Shown in pieces: positions 25,655 through 36,700 of a stretch of 61,581 nucleotides of DNA. The position numbers were made by a program, and so were the translations under genes. The notes beneath the pieces are model-generated. The model was not told the DNA's origin, did no database searches, and saw only the letters and a program-made list of their open reading frames with translations. Source of the DNA: an uncultured Bacteroidales bacterium (GTDB lineage: Bacteria; Bacteroidota; Bacteroidia; Bacteroidales; F082); assembly GCA_947303335.1 (NCBI GenBank), contig CAMYYB010000009.1:1-61581 (forward strand), read 5' to 3'. Numbering within the stretch: the first letter of the stretch is position 1; the number at the start of each line of letters is the position of its first letter.

Positions 25655-26863
25655 ATGATGAATATAGTATATATTAGTCGTGAATATCCTCCATCAAAAC
25701 GATTGGGGGGAATTGGTTCGCATGTGAAGACGGATGCCGAATCATTAGCCCATAGAGGTCACAAAGTTACGGTAATAGCAGCATCAGACGACACGCGACT
25801 GGACAGTCGCGAGATAGTGAACGGAGTGCATCTCATCCGTCTCAGCGGAGGCGATTTCCTAATTCCTTCAACAGAGCCACACTGTTCCAGCTGGAAAAAG
25901 CTACGGATGATTTATCGGTTCCATTCTTATAGGAAGAGACTATTGGAAGAAGTTAGAAAACTAGGCAATGTTGACATCCTTGAGGTATGTGAGTATGGCG
26001 CTGAAGCATATTATTTGAAAGAATACAAAGACCGATTGGTGCTACGGCTTGCTACGCCGACGCTACTCGACCGCAACACATTTGGCGTAAAGCGACTCCG
26101 ACTGTCACAACTTCACGAGTATTGGGTGGGAAGAAAAGAGCTACAATTGATGACCCAGTTTCCACATGTAACCTCTTGCTGCAAGACATTAGGAAATTGG
26201 TGCCAAAAATACGTCAAAGGTTTTACCAATGATTACAAAGTCATATTTAACCCTATTGACTTGTCAAAATGGTTGTCCGAGAGAAACACGATCTATGAAG
26301 AAAACACCGTCCTATTTGCTGGAACAGTATCAGAAGCTAAGGGAGTTGGCGACTTAATTGAAGCATGTAAAATACTTATTGAGAAGAGTGTTCCTGTAAA
26401 ACTGACCATTGCCGGTAAATTAGGTAGTTATGCTATGCAACTACAGACCATGTGCAACGAGAAAGGTTTCAGCTGGTGTCACTTTACTGGGCATATCAGC
26501 CAAGAGGAACTGAAACATCTTTATGCTGTCAATAAGGTTTCATGCTTCCCCTCATGGTGGGAAGCTTTTGCCAATGTCGTCATGGAAGCAATGGCTGCAG
26601 GCAACGTCATTGTGGGCAGTACAAACGGTGGAATGACAGAAATTATCGATGATGGCATAGAAGGCCTCCTTGTGGAACCAAAACGACCTGCTTTGCTCGC
26701 AGAAAAACTGAAACAGGCTTTGGATTTGAGCCCAAACGAGGTTCAAGCTTTTCGCAGTCGCGCCCACCAACGGCTGAAGAGCCAAGTCTCCACCAATGTA
26801 ATCCTCAACCAAATGGAGGATTATTATCAGGAAATAGTCAAAGAAAACTCAAAACGGCAGTAA
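25655..26863 (+). CDS. Glycosyltransferase family 4 (GT-B)
   Basis: A 402-residue GT-B transferase: IVYISREYPPSKRLGGIGSH at the N-terminus (substrate loop with GG-G), LFAGTVSEAKGVGDLIEA as the start of the donor domain, then PSWWEAFANVVMEAMAAGNV with E-x7-E and GGMTEIIDDGIEGLLV. An ATGATG start gives 25655 or 25658. It sits five bases after the GT10 gene and one base before the next acyltransferase, in a tight co-transcribed run. Confidence 0.88.
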   Translation: MMNIVYISREYPPSKRLGGIGSHVKTDAESLAHRGHKVTVIAASDDTRLDSREIVNGVHLIRLSGGDFLIPSTEPHCSSWKKLRMIYRFHSYRKRLLEEVRKLGNVDILEVCEYGAEAYYLKEYKDRLVLRLATPTLLDRNTFGVKRLRLSQLHEYWVGRKELQLMTQFPHVTSCCKTLGNWCQKYVKGFTNDYKVIFNPIDLSKWLSERNTIYEENTVLFAGTVSEAKGVGDLIEACKILIEKSVPVKLTIAGKLGSYAMQLQTMCNEKGFSWCHFTGHISQEELKHLYAVNKVSCFPSWWEAFANVVMEAMAAGNVIVGSTNGGMTEIIDDGIEGLLVEPKRPALLAEKLKQALDLSPNEVQAFRSRAHQRLKSQVSTNVILNQMEDYYQEIVKENSKRQ

Positions 26864-26864
26864 T

Positions 26865-27893
26865 ATGGGCAATCAAAACACGGGGTTTATGGAGGATGTC
26901 TGTTATATCAGACTGCTGCTTATAGTTCTACTTGTCATATATCATGCTTTTGCCATCCATTCAGGGGCTTGGAATCCCATAGGAGAGCAAATAGCATTAT
27001 ATGGATGGTTAGACAAGTTCGCTTATAGTTTTATGCTGGAGTGCTTCGTTTTCATTAGTGGTTATGTCTATGGTATGCAGGTAAGGAATGGCAAGGAAAT
27101 TAAGTTACTTCCCGAAGTAAAACGCAAAGCCAAGAGACTACTGCTTCCCTGTCTTGTTTTTGGTATCGTTTATATACTATTGTTTGAAAGTTTCACCAAG
27201 GTATCATGGGACATCACGCTTTCTTTTGGACATCTGTGGTTTCTTCCGATGCTGTTTTGGTGTTTTATGTTTACCATAATAGCAGAGACCAGGCATTTTG
27301 ATGAGATATTAGTAATTCTTGTCGTTTTGATTCTTAAACTCTGCAATATGCTACCGTTGCCGTATCGCTTATGGGAATGTTTCTTCTATCTGCCTTTCTT
27401 TTACATCGCCTTCGCTTTTGGCAAGCATGACATTATGAGGCGAATAACCGGCCTTATCAATTCATCAAATGCAAGGGCGTATATAAAGTTAGGCTTATTA
27501 GCACTTTATATATTAGTATTTGTTTCCACGACTTTATTTTTAGGCATCATTAACAAGTATCCGAACGACATTGTACATGTGGCAAGAAATATTGTCAGAA
27601 ACATACTAATGCTCACATACTCTTCTTTAGGAATTCTTCTGTGCTTTATCATGGCAGACACTCTAAAACGAAAACTGAAGATATCGAAAAGGCTAAAGGC
27701 ACTGAGTTCTTACTGCTTTGGAGTGTATGTTTATCAGCAGATGATTCTTATGGCATTATACTACCACACACCCATCAATTCAATACCACATTATATTGTA
27801 CCTTGGTTGGGCTTCTTCATAGCATTACTTGCCTCAACAGCATTGACTCATCTGACATTGAAAACGAAGATTGGACAGAGATTAATTGGATAG
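26865..27893 (+). CDS. Acyltransferase family 3 membrane protein (second copy type)
   Basis: A 342-residue AT3-like membrane protein with about ten hydrophobic helices. The first helix has CYIRLLLIVLLVIYHAF with the expected Arg and His. FGHLWFLPMLFWCF is the conserved loop of this branch. It is not closely similar to the acyltransferase at 21723. Probably adds acetyl or another short acyl group to the glycan. AT-rich. Confidence 0.85.
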   Translation: MGNQNTGFMEDVCYIRLLLIVLLVIYHAFAIHSGAWNPIGEQIALYGWLDKFAYSFMLECFVFISGYVYGMQVRNGKEIKLLPEVKRKAKRLLLPCLVFGIVYILLFESFTKVSWDITLSFGHLWFLPMLFWCFMFTIIAETRHFDEILVILVVLILKLCNMLPLPYRLWECFFYLPFFYIAFAFGKHDIMRRITGLINSSNARAYIKLGLLALYILVFVSTTLFLGIINKYPNDIVHVARNIVRNILMLTYSSLGILLCFIMADTLKRKLKISKRLKALSSYCFGVYVYQQMILMALYYHTPINSIPHYIVPWLGFFIALLASTALTHLTLKTKIGQRLIG

Positions 27894-27903
27894 AATCATA
27901 GAA

Positions 27904-29070
27904 ATGACAACGACAAACAAACGTGTGCTTTGGGTGAATCCCTCTTTTTTGGACTATCGCATTCCTTTATATACGGAAATGTTGAAGGAATGTGATGGAG
28001 CATTCTTTCTCATCTACAGCAAGAAGCGAATCCCTGACAGATGCCATCAACGAGTGATAAAGGAATTGGGGAACAATGCCTTGTTTCTTAAAAACGAAAA
28101 GCCCATAAACATCGGTCGCAAGACAGAATTCGCCAACGGCTGGATAACAATACCTTTTCCTAAAGGGCTGTACAAAATGATTTGCAATGTGAGGCCCGAC
28201 CTACTCATCGCTGAAGGCTTCTTCCAATTCACTCCGTGGGCGGTAATCTATGCCTTCCTTCACAGAAAACCGTTGCTAATAGCTTACGAACGAACAGCCC
28301 ATACAGAACGCAACTGTCCATTATGGCGTCGTTTATACAGGCAATTTATTGGACTATTTGTAAGCGGTTATGTAGTAAATGGACAACTGACCAAGGAGTA
28401 TTTAATGACTCAAGGCGTAAAGGAAAAGAACATCTTTACTGGAGCCATGTGTGCCGATAGCGAAGGATTAGCCGCGAAAGTTACAGCACTTCAGCATGAA
28501 GAAATCGATAGGATTCGGTCATCAATCTTTAGAGACAAATCATCAGGCATCACATTTCTCTTTGTGGGACGAATGATTAGTTTGAAAGGCATTGACTATC
28601 TCATTAAAGGATGGAACAAACATATTGCTATACATTCGGAAGACCAACTTTTACTTGTCGGCGATGGCCCAGAATTGAACAACTATAAGCAATTGGCTAT
28701 GGGAGTTCCATCAGTTATCTTTGCTGGAGAGGTCGACTACACTGAGATACACAAGTATTATGCAGTATCAGATGTATTCGTCATCCCTACATTGGAGGAC
28801 AATTGGAGCTTAGTTATTCCAGAGGCTATGGCCTGTGGACTTCCTATAGCATGCTCTATCTACAATGGTTGCCATCCCGAATTGGTTCATCTTGATGTAA
28901 ATGGCATTACTTTTGACCCATTAAATGAGTCATCCGTAATAGAAGCTCTAGAATATTTTCATCATATCAACCTCAAAGCCTTTGGTGAGGCATCAAAAAA
29001 GATTGAAAATGAATACAATCCTGAGAACACGGCGAGAAACATAATAAAAGCTGTAAAATATTATCTGTAA
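27904..29070 (+). CDS. Glycosyltransferase family 4 (GT-B)
   Basis: A GT-B transferase of about 388 residues. The start chosen is the ATG at 27904 (MTTTNKRVLWVNPSFLDYR); an earlier TTG at 27886 overlaps the previous stop and adds only six codons. The donor domain has FLFVGRMISLKGIDYLIKGW and PTLEDNWSLVIPEAMACGLPI with the E/N-x-E pattern, then GCHPELV. AT-rich. It is followed directly by the acyltransferase remnant. Confidence 0.87.
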   Translation: MTTTNKRVLWVNPSFLDYRIPLYTEMLKECDGAFFLIYSKKRIPDRCHQRVIKELGNNALFLKNEKPINIGRKTEFANGWITIPFPKGLYKMICNVRPDLLIAEGFFQFTPWAVIYAFLHRKPLLIAYERTAHTERNCPLWRRLYRQFIGLFVSGYVVNGQLTKEYLMTQGVKEKNIFTGAMCADSEGLAAKVTALQHEEIDRIRSSIFRDKSSGITFLFVGRMISLKGIDYLIKGWNKHIAIHSEDQLLLVGDGPELNNYKQLAMGVPSVIFAGEVDYTEIHKYYAVSDVFVIPTLEDNWSLVIPEAMACGLPIACSIYNGCHPELVHLDVNGITFDPLNESSVIEALEYFHHINLKAFGEASKKIENEYNPENTARNIIKAVKYYL

Positions 29071-29071
29071 A

Positions 29072-29212
29072 ATGACCCCCCGCGACCCCAGTCTCGACCT
29101 AATCCGCACTTTAACCATCACCTTTGTGGTAGTTAGACATTTCTTTCTGCCCACCCCGTTCAACCAAATGTCTTTTGGAAAACCATCAAAAACACCTATC
29201 TTTGCCGCATGA
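29072..29212 (+). pseudogene. Truncated acyltransferase (N-terminal 46 codons only)
   Basis: The frame from ATG 29072 begins MTPRDPSLDLIRTLTITF and continues to HFFLPTPFN. This aligns almost position by position with the start of the acyltransferase at 21723 (MTSRASNLDFIRTLAITF ... HFFLHTPFN). After about 35 codons the similarity stops and the frame ends in the TGA that overlaps the next gene's ATG. A full acyltransferase has about 340 residues, so this is a deletion remnant, with the promoter of the next gene lying inside it. Confidence 0.82.
29197..29204 (+). promoter_or_regulatory. -7 promoter element immediately before the last glycosyltransferase
   Basis: TATCTTTG matches TAnnTTTG, but only four bases separate it from the ATG at 29209. 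Transcription from here would start at or within the start codon, implying a leaderless or nearly leaderless mRNA if the element is used. Confidence 0.45.
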
Positions 29213-30372
29213 AAATCCTAATCGTACACAATAATTACGGGCGGTACTCGGGAGAGGAGGCGGTGGTGGATAAGACAGCGGAGCTATTTAGACAGTTGGG
29301 GCATGAGGTAGCCTTCTTCCGCATGACTTCCGAGGGGCTGCGCGACACCTTGTCGGGTAACATTCGCGGCTTCTTCTGCGGAATGTACTCGCGTCAGGGC
29401 GTGAAAGGGATGCGTGAGGCCCTGCTGAGGGAGAAACCAGACGTGGTGAACGTGCATAACCTCTACCCTTTCATCTCGCCTGCTGCCTTGTTTGAATGCA
29501 GGAAACAAGGTGTGCCTGTGGTGATGACGGTACACAACTTCCGTCTGATGTGCCCGACGGGACTTTTCATGCGCGATGGACTCCCTTGCGAGCTGTGCCT
29601 CCAGCGGGGCAACGAGTGGAGCTGCCTGCGCTACAACTGTGAGCAGTCGGCCTTTCGGACGGTGGGCTTCGCCGCCCGCAATGCGGTGGCCCGACTGACC
29701 GGTGCCTACCGCAAATGCGTCACCCGCTTTGTCTGCATCACCGACTTCCAAAAGCGCAAGCTGATTGAGGCAGGGTTTGATGCAGAACGCATCTCTGTCA
29801 TACCCAATAGTATTGAGCTGCCTACTGACCGACCGGATGGCTCCGTACCTCGCAATGACGGAGAATATGTCGCCTATTTGGGGAGAATCAGCTACGAGAA
29901 AGGCTACGACCTGCTCTGCGAGGTGGCACGGCGGCATCCCGAGATAGCGTTTCGCTTCGCGGGCGAGCTGCGCGAGGATGTGATGATGCCCGAACTGCCC
30001 AACCTCAAACTGATGGGGTATCTGAATGGAGAAGCATTGGAACAATTCTTGGAAGGCTGCCGCTTTCTGGTGATGGCAAGCCGCTGGTATGAAGGATTCC
30101 CAATGGTGATTCTTGATGCAGCCATACACGGCAAACCCTCCATAGGGCCTGACCATGGAGGGTTCACTGAGATTATCGGAAAGGGTGAGGAAGCCATTGG
30201 CTACCTCTTTGAGCCGGGCAACGTTGACGATTTAGAGCGACAGGTGACAACCCTGTGGAACGCACCAGGCAACTGCCACGAGCTGGGAGGGAAGGCTTAC
30301 GCAAAGCTACAGTCCCACTACAGCACCGAAGTAACCCAACGGCAATGGACCTCACTCCTGCAAGAGCTCTAA
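29209..30372 (+). CDS. Glycosyltransferase family 4 (GT-B)
   Basis: A 387-residue GT-B transferase: MKILIVHNNYGRYSGEEAVV is a well-conserved family start, so 29209 is secure. The middle has a Cys-rich segment (about 122-145, CPTG...CELCLQRGNEWSCLRYNC), which is common in this branch. The donor domain has AYLGRISYEKGYDLL and ASRWYEGFPMVILDAAIHGKPSI, with Asp replacing the second Glu of E-x7-E. It is much richer in GC than the preceding ten genes. Last gene of the locus. Its stop overlaps the stop of the convergent minus-strand gene by three bases. Confidence 0.88.
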   Translation: MKILIVHNNYGRYSGEEAVVDKTAELFRQLGHEVAFFRMTSEGLRDTLSGNIRGFFCGMYSRQGVKGMREALLREKPDVVNVHNLYPFISPAALFECRKQGVPVVMTVHNFRLMCPTGLFMRDGLPCELCLQRGNEWSCLRYNCEQSAFRTVGFAARNAVARLTGAYRKCVTRFVCITDFQKRKLIEAGFDAERISVIPNSIELPTDRPDGSVPRNDGEYVAYLGRISYEKGYDLLCEVARRHPEIAFRFAGELREDVMMPELPNLKLMGYLNGEALEQFLEGCRFLVMASRWYEGFPMVILDAAIHGKPSIGPDHGGFTEIIGKGEEAIGYLFEPGNVDDLERQVTTLWNAPGNCHELGGKAYAKLQSHYSTEVTQRQWTSLLQEL

Positions 30373-30728
30373 ACGCTACGGGAGGCCTTTTTGCGTTTCA
30401 CCCAAAAGTAAGCCAATCCCAAGCCGCCCAACAGCAGCCAACCGTCGCCCAAAGGAGTCTGGTCGATGTCGCCGCCTTGATAGGGAACCAAATCGAATTG
30501 GAAAGTAATGGGATACCCCGATTCTCCATCACGGGGACTGCCGTAATTCTCTTCGTCAAGGAGCACCTGCGGCCAGGATTTCACCGGAGTCAACAACAGA
30601 ACCAACAACAGGGCCGATGCCATCCACGCCGTCGTCCTTCTGACGACATTCTTTCTCACTTTTCTTGACCGGTTCAACAATTCTCTTTTCATCGCTTTCA
30701 GTATTCTTATTTTGTTTGTTTTATTCAT
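30369..30728 (-). CDS. Small exported protein with C-terminal membrane anchor
   Basis: About 119 residues from the ATG at 30728, or 107 from the ATG at 30692. A strongly basic N-region (RSRKVRKNVVRR) is followed by a hydrophobic signal segment (WMASALLLVLLLTPV). A short acidic linker (about 40 residues, with DEENYGSPRDGESGYP) follows. The C-terminus is PLGDGWLLLGGLGLAYF with KRKK after it. Small proteins ending in a P-x-G-D/S-G hydrophobic anchor plus basic tail are often found next to large surface proteins in Bacteroidales, in my recollection. The ATG at 30728 overlaps the giant gene's stop, so the two are probably translationally coupled. Function unknown. Confidence 0.7.
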   Translation of the reverse strand: MNKTNKIRILKAMKRELLNRSRKVRKNVVRRTTAWMASALLLVLLLTPVKSWPQVLLDEENYGSPRDGESGYPITFQFDLVPYQGGDIDQTPLGDGWLLLGGLGLAYFWVKRKKASRSV

Positions 30729-33700
30729 ACGGGGTAATGACAATCTTCTGTACTTTACAATCATCCTTGCCTTTGGTGAGGCGCACCAAGTAGACACCGC
30801 AAGCCACATCAGGCAGGGTCAGGCGCGTCAGTCCTTCGCTGCAATGGGTGTGCATCAGGACGTGACCCAGCACATCGATAAAGTCAAGGTCGCCCTCGCC
30901 CATGACAACCCACTGCGACCCGTCGAAGAAGACGAAGCTGTTGTCGTCCTCTTCATAGTCCTCAGCGAGGCTGAAGACGATGTAGAACCTCGACTTGTAG
31001 TCAAACTTGTGAGCCTCGAAGGTGTAGCTGTCAGTGGTCAGCATATCAGTCTCCACACCCGTCATGTTATCAACCAGATACATGGCACTGAACTCGCCGT
31101 TGGCATGGCTCCAACGCATAGTGAAGATGTCGTCTTCCAAAGGCTCGAAGCGCACTGGCACACGGTTTGCGCCCTTCTTTACGAAGAGGGCAGCATAGTC
31201 CGATTCGTTGTAGCGGGCATAGAAGAGTCCGTTACCTTGGCGCAATTCCTTCATCTTGAGTGCGCCACTCCATTCAGGACGGTTGAACTCGATGACAGTG
31301 AGGTCGCGGCAGCCGTTTTCGCTGCTTAGGTAGAGGTTGACTAAAGGATAAGCAGGACTCTCTCCGTTCATATCTTTTCTGAAATGGCTGCTATGATGAT
31401 CCTCTTCCATGTCTTCACGGGTCGCAATCATGCTTTCCTTGAAATTCAAGTCCGCTTGGCCAGAAGCAAAGACGAAGAAGCCCTGATGCGGATGCAGGTA
31501 TTTGTCGGCATAGTCGCCGCCTACCGAACCGCCAACAGGATAGCAATGGAACGCACTACTACCAAGGCCCGTTGATGGGTCGTATCTGTCGGCATCGTAA
31601 ACCACATAGAAGGGCACCGTCGCTGTGCTTTCGCCCGTCTGCACCTCCACTGTATTCATCACCCCAGAATTTCCACTCGCCACAGCATCAAAGTTCAGGT
31701 AGGCGTGATAAGGATTGCCGACGAGGTTCCAGCCCTGATAGTGAGCGCCATCCGTTGTCAATTGGATAGACTGTTGACCAGCATTCAGCGTACCATGACT
31801 CTGCAGGAAGGTCTCCTTAGCAATAGCGGCCATATAGCCCTTGCCCGTGACGAGCGTAGTTTCATTGACATTCGCCACAGAATTCGTGTTGTTGCTCGGC
31901 ACTTCCGAGGTGTAGTCGATATGCTCATGATCTCCATCGCTGTGCCAATGGTTGGGACCGTTGCGCTTGAAGTTGATCCAGTGGTATTGCGGCTCATACC
32001 AGCTGTAGAAGTCCATGCCGTAGGGATAACGGTTCACTCTGGTTTCTCCGTCAATATAATATTCATCGGAAGGCGTGCTTGCGCTGTTGACAATGAACAG
32101 ATTCTCTACCTCGTCTTCCAACGGCATATTGGGACTCGACTGTTCGCTGAAGAGTTTTCCTCTACTGTAGGGGAAATAGCCGTCAACATTCGCACCCATC
32201 CAATAACGGTAGTCACCAGTACGGTTGTCGGTACACTCCTCACTGCCCGGCGAAGTGAGCCACGTGAATTCATTGGCCATACCATTGAGGTTACCGGAAG
32301 CATCCTTCCACGGATTATTGTAGAATCCTGCGTCATCGTGATTAGGATTATTGTCGAAGTCGGTATGACCTGAAACTGCGGCATTTTGGTCAACATTATT
32401 GATGGTGTAATTAAATCCCAAGGGAGCATTGCTCAACGGGGTGGAGAACATGTGCCAGTCACGAGGCAAGGAGAAAGGCCCATTACCTACCAAACCCGAG
32501 TTGATGCCAGGTGTGGATATGGCGTTACCGCATGAGTTGTCGAAACTGACACCGACGTAGGTGTTTTCATATCCTCCACCCTTTGTGGGAACAGAAGCGC
32601 CCAAGGCTCCTGGACTCTTGATGGCGGCATGCTCGTAGATGCTGACCTTGGTTTGGGTGATGTCTAAGGAGGAGCCCACGCTGTTCACGTCGCCATAAAC
32701 AAACAGGTAGTCGGGAATGTCATTGTCTTGCTCATCCTTTTCGAGTGTACGTTCCAAAGCAGCATTCAGTTCATTGTCATCGCGCACGGGGCCGCCATAC
32801 TGCAGGGCAGAGCCACCTGCGTAGGTACCCACACTGCGGAAACCACCTTGATAGACGGCACTGCCGTCAAACTCCTTAAGCAGCAACACAGGATAGTCAT
32901 CATTGATTTCAGAGAGGCCCGGTCGCGCCCAGTGGGCATAGAGGCTGTCAGTCGCCGAAGGTGATACCGACCTGTTCAATGCGTATGCACCCCGATTGAG
33001 CCGTGCCGTCAACGTGGCTTTGCCTTCTTCCTTACTCGAAAGGTTGACAATGTTGTCGGAATACATATAGCCCAGATTATCAGAGCTGATGACAGGAGTA
33101 TAGGTGCCACAACCGGACTCTGATCCGCCGCTTGCATTGGAATGGTTGACGGGATAGTTGCCCTCCTGACCATAACAATTCACGACAGGTTTGTAGTTGG
33201 AGGCCGTCACCGTGCCAAAGTGGTTGTTGGGCAGCATATTTCCGCTTAACAGACGCGAATAGCAATTGTTCAGCGAAGCCAATTCGTTATCACCCACAAT
33301 GCCGCCCACTTCAACACTCTCGTTGGCGACAGACCCCACATCGAACCTGACGTTGGCAAACGAATTGAGCACTTTCACATCAGCATGGGAACCCATCTTG
33401 GGATCGAGGGCACCACCCACCAAACCACCAAGATCGCCAACAGAAGCTGTAATGTCAGCCACGGCCATGGAGGAATGTATCGTGCCATCGACAAGCAGGC
33501 CCACCAAACCGCCGCATCCGTTGTCGGAGCTTTGGGTGGGAGCTACAATGCTGACAGCAGCTTCGCTGTTGGAAATCACACCACCCGTGCCTTGCATCAC
33601 ACCGACTATGCCACCCATATTGCCACTGCTGTTAGGTTCAATCCGCTCATCCACAAGGAAGGTGCGATTGATGGTAGCGCTATTGGTCCTGCCAAACATT

Positions 33701-36700
33701 CCGTAATCAGTAAACATATAGCGTCCGTCGCCGAGACCGATATAGGCGATGGTGAGTCCCTTGATCAGATGACCCTGGCCATCGAAGGTACCTGCGAATT
33801 GTTCCGTCGTGATGTTGTTGGACATCGAGGTTGAACCTACAGGCACCCAGACATATTTGTCCAAGCCTTCCACATCGGTATTCAACAGGATGGTTTTACC
33901 CTCCATACTGTTCTTAGTCTCCTTATTCAAGCCGTTCACCTTGCTAATCAGCCAGGCAAGGCCTTCCCTTGACGACACTGTCACCGTACTGCCCTCCTCG
34001 ACATATCCTTCAGGCTTACTACGCACCACATTGTTCCAAGTCCAGCCGAAGAACAAGGTTCGGTCGGTAGGTAAGCTGCCGCCATAGTTCGGTAAAGGAT
34101 TCTTGTAATAAGTGGAGTGGCTACCATATTGTTCGTTGGTGCCACTGCCGAAGAAACCATCCATATCGTCGGTGAACACATTGTTTTGCCAGGCGTTTTG
34201 AGCATCAAGCACGGCATTGTCCACCGTAGTCCCGCCCACGGGGGTAGTGCCTAAGCGTTCGCCACGCGCCACAGGCGAGAAGGTGTTTTCGGTATAGCTG
34301 TACGCATCGTTGCGCACGGGACTGGTGATACCGATATGGGCACTTGACGACAATTCACCAGTAATTCTCAAGTACTTGTTAAATGAAGGCAGGAACACGT
34401 TGCTCTTGATGTTGGTCGTATTGTCAAGATATTGCCAATTGAATCTGATGTCGACCAAGCCCTCCACATTCACGGTAGCACCGCTATGCACGAACAAGGC
34501 ACCGCCCATAGGTGTGGAACCGCTGAAAGCAGTAGCAGGAGCTGCATTGAAATAGTCGGCCTCATGATTGTTGAAGCCTCTCTGCAGGATGGTGCCACCC
34601 TTCAAAGTCAGTTTGGAGCCATCCCCGGTAACTACCATAGGCTTCGACACATTATTCATAGTGTAATTGTCGGGAATGTTCAAATAGGTTTTGTCGAGAC
34701 CCACGTGATTATGAAGACCATCCACAAACACATTGTCCAAGACAACCGTTTGGTTATCAGTCCTACTCCCCACGTTAATCATGGCATCGTAATTAGGGCC
34801 TGGACCTGTTGTGCCAGAAGCTCCTGTATTCGGATTCGTGGGAGCCGATATGGGGTTCCAAGTGGCATCAAATAAATTGCCTGCAACATTCTCAATATTA
34901 TCAGGGACATGATTGTCCGAGCTGCTCAGCTTGTGCCCGCCTGGATAGCGATAAAGCAGCAGAGGTTCTTCAGGATGCGGGTTGAGCGAAGCATACTCTT
35001 CAGGCATAATGCAATCGATGGGACCCACCACATAAATGACATCCTTATATTTGCTATGCTCTTCATCCACTTCACCCGGTTGATGACCATCTGGTGCGGG
35101 ATTGGGATAATACACAATTTCATCTTTCCATTGGAAAGTCCTTTGAGTATTGCCACCATAGAGATAGGACCCTTCCTCGAAAATGGCTTTGATGGTTTTC
35201 TTCGGGCGGTCAGCAAACATGCCCCAGCCCCAACCGTCAGTAGTGCTGCTTGCAACATTGCATCCATCACGGCCCCAGCCACGGGTGCCGTCCACATACC
35301 AGCGGTGCCCCTTGAATTCGCCCACCACCCAAATACGATAGTCCTCGAGGTCGCCTTTCGAAGAAACCTCTATGACATTGGTGTAGGGATACTGATAGGT
35401 TTTCGTATGCGAGGCACCACCATCGTTACCAGGCGTTCCCTCACTCATAAAGAAATTAAATTGTTTCTGATAACTCAAAAAGCCGCCATCGCTATCATTG
35501 ATTTGTGGGTTCCCTTGATTAACACCTCCATTGTTGACCGTCAGTTTAGGTCGTGCTTCAGCGAAGCTTTTCATGCCCCAGGGCAAGAGGCCGCTCTTCA
35601 TCCGGAAGAAACCATCCAGTTCACCATAATACTGCTTGACAGGCATGGGGTTGCCGTTGACAAGAATCGGACGGTTGTTTTGGTCAACAGGCCTTCCTGT
35701 ATAACGCACATGCAGCATAGAGGTCTTGTCGTTCGATGCCGTGTTAAACACCATAACGTTTTCCTGATCGTAATCCAATGCCTGAGTGCCAGTTTCTGTA
35801 TAGAAAAGCTTGTCGGCCATCGTCGACGTTTCCGAATCCGAAAGGCCAATCCATTCCCAGTCGAGCTTTCTGGCAAAGATGTTGGAATAGGCGTCACCGC
35901 TTTTCAGATGGCCGCTATATATCTTACGAATGGAGTCCATCTCAGTGATGACATCGCCCTCGCCAAGGGTTATACCGCTGCCGTTGGCCACATAGAAGCA
36001 GGAATCCACTTTATAGACAGCGCAAAGTTCCTGGTAGGCATCGTTGCCAATGGCAGGCTGACCGGTTAAGGTGAAGTTAGAGTGGTCGATGATGAGGTTA
36101 CCCACACGCTGTATGGTACCCATCGGACGGGTAGAACCCGTAAACCAACCTTCTTCTTCAGTTTCATTACTCGTAATACGATTGCCGTAGTTCCTCACGA
36201 TAATGTTGCGCCCCATCTCGCCCGATTCGCAGTGGGTGCCGCAGCCATAAATATTGCCACTGATGACCATAGCATCTTCAGGCATAGTTTCGTATGTCCA
36301 TCCCGAAGCGAGTGCAGTCATGTCATAATCAGTTCCATCGATATAGATGTTACTATAGCCTTTCGTGGTGAAGTTACTCCAATCGGTGGTGCTACCGCCA
36401 ACATTGTCGAAATAGCTGGAGCCACCATACACGGAAGCCTCCACCAAAAGCTTCGACACCTGATGGGCATTACCCGAGGGAGTGGGGCCCGTTCCTGTGA
36501 TGTAATTGAAGAAGTTCTTCTCGCTGTATAGATTGTCCTTGTCATCATTGGCATAATTGAAAGGTGCATGGTAAATGGCGTTCTCACCGAAATAGACCAG
36601 CGTCGAGCCATATACCATACCGGCCTGACCGGCACCATGAACGCTCTCCGTGATGTGGCCGCCACTGATATTGACAAACGAGGTGGGGTCATCATTGAAC

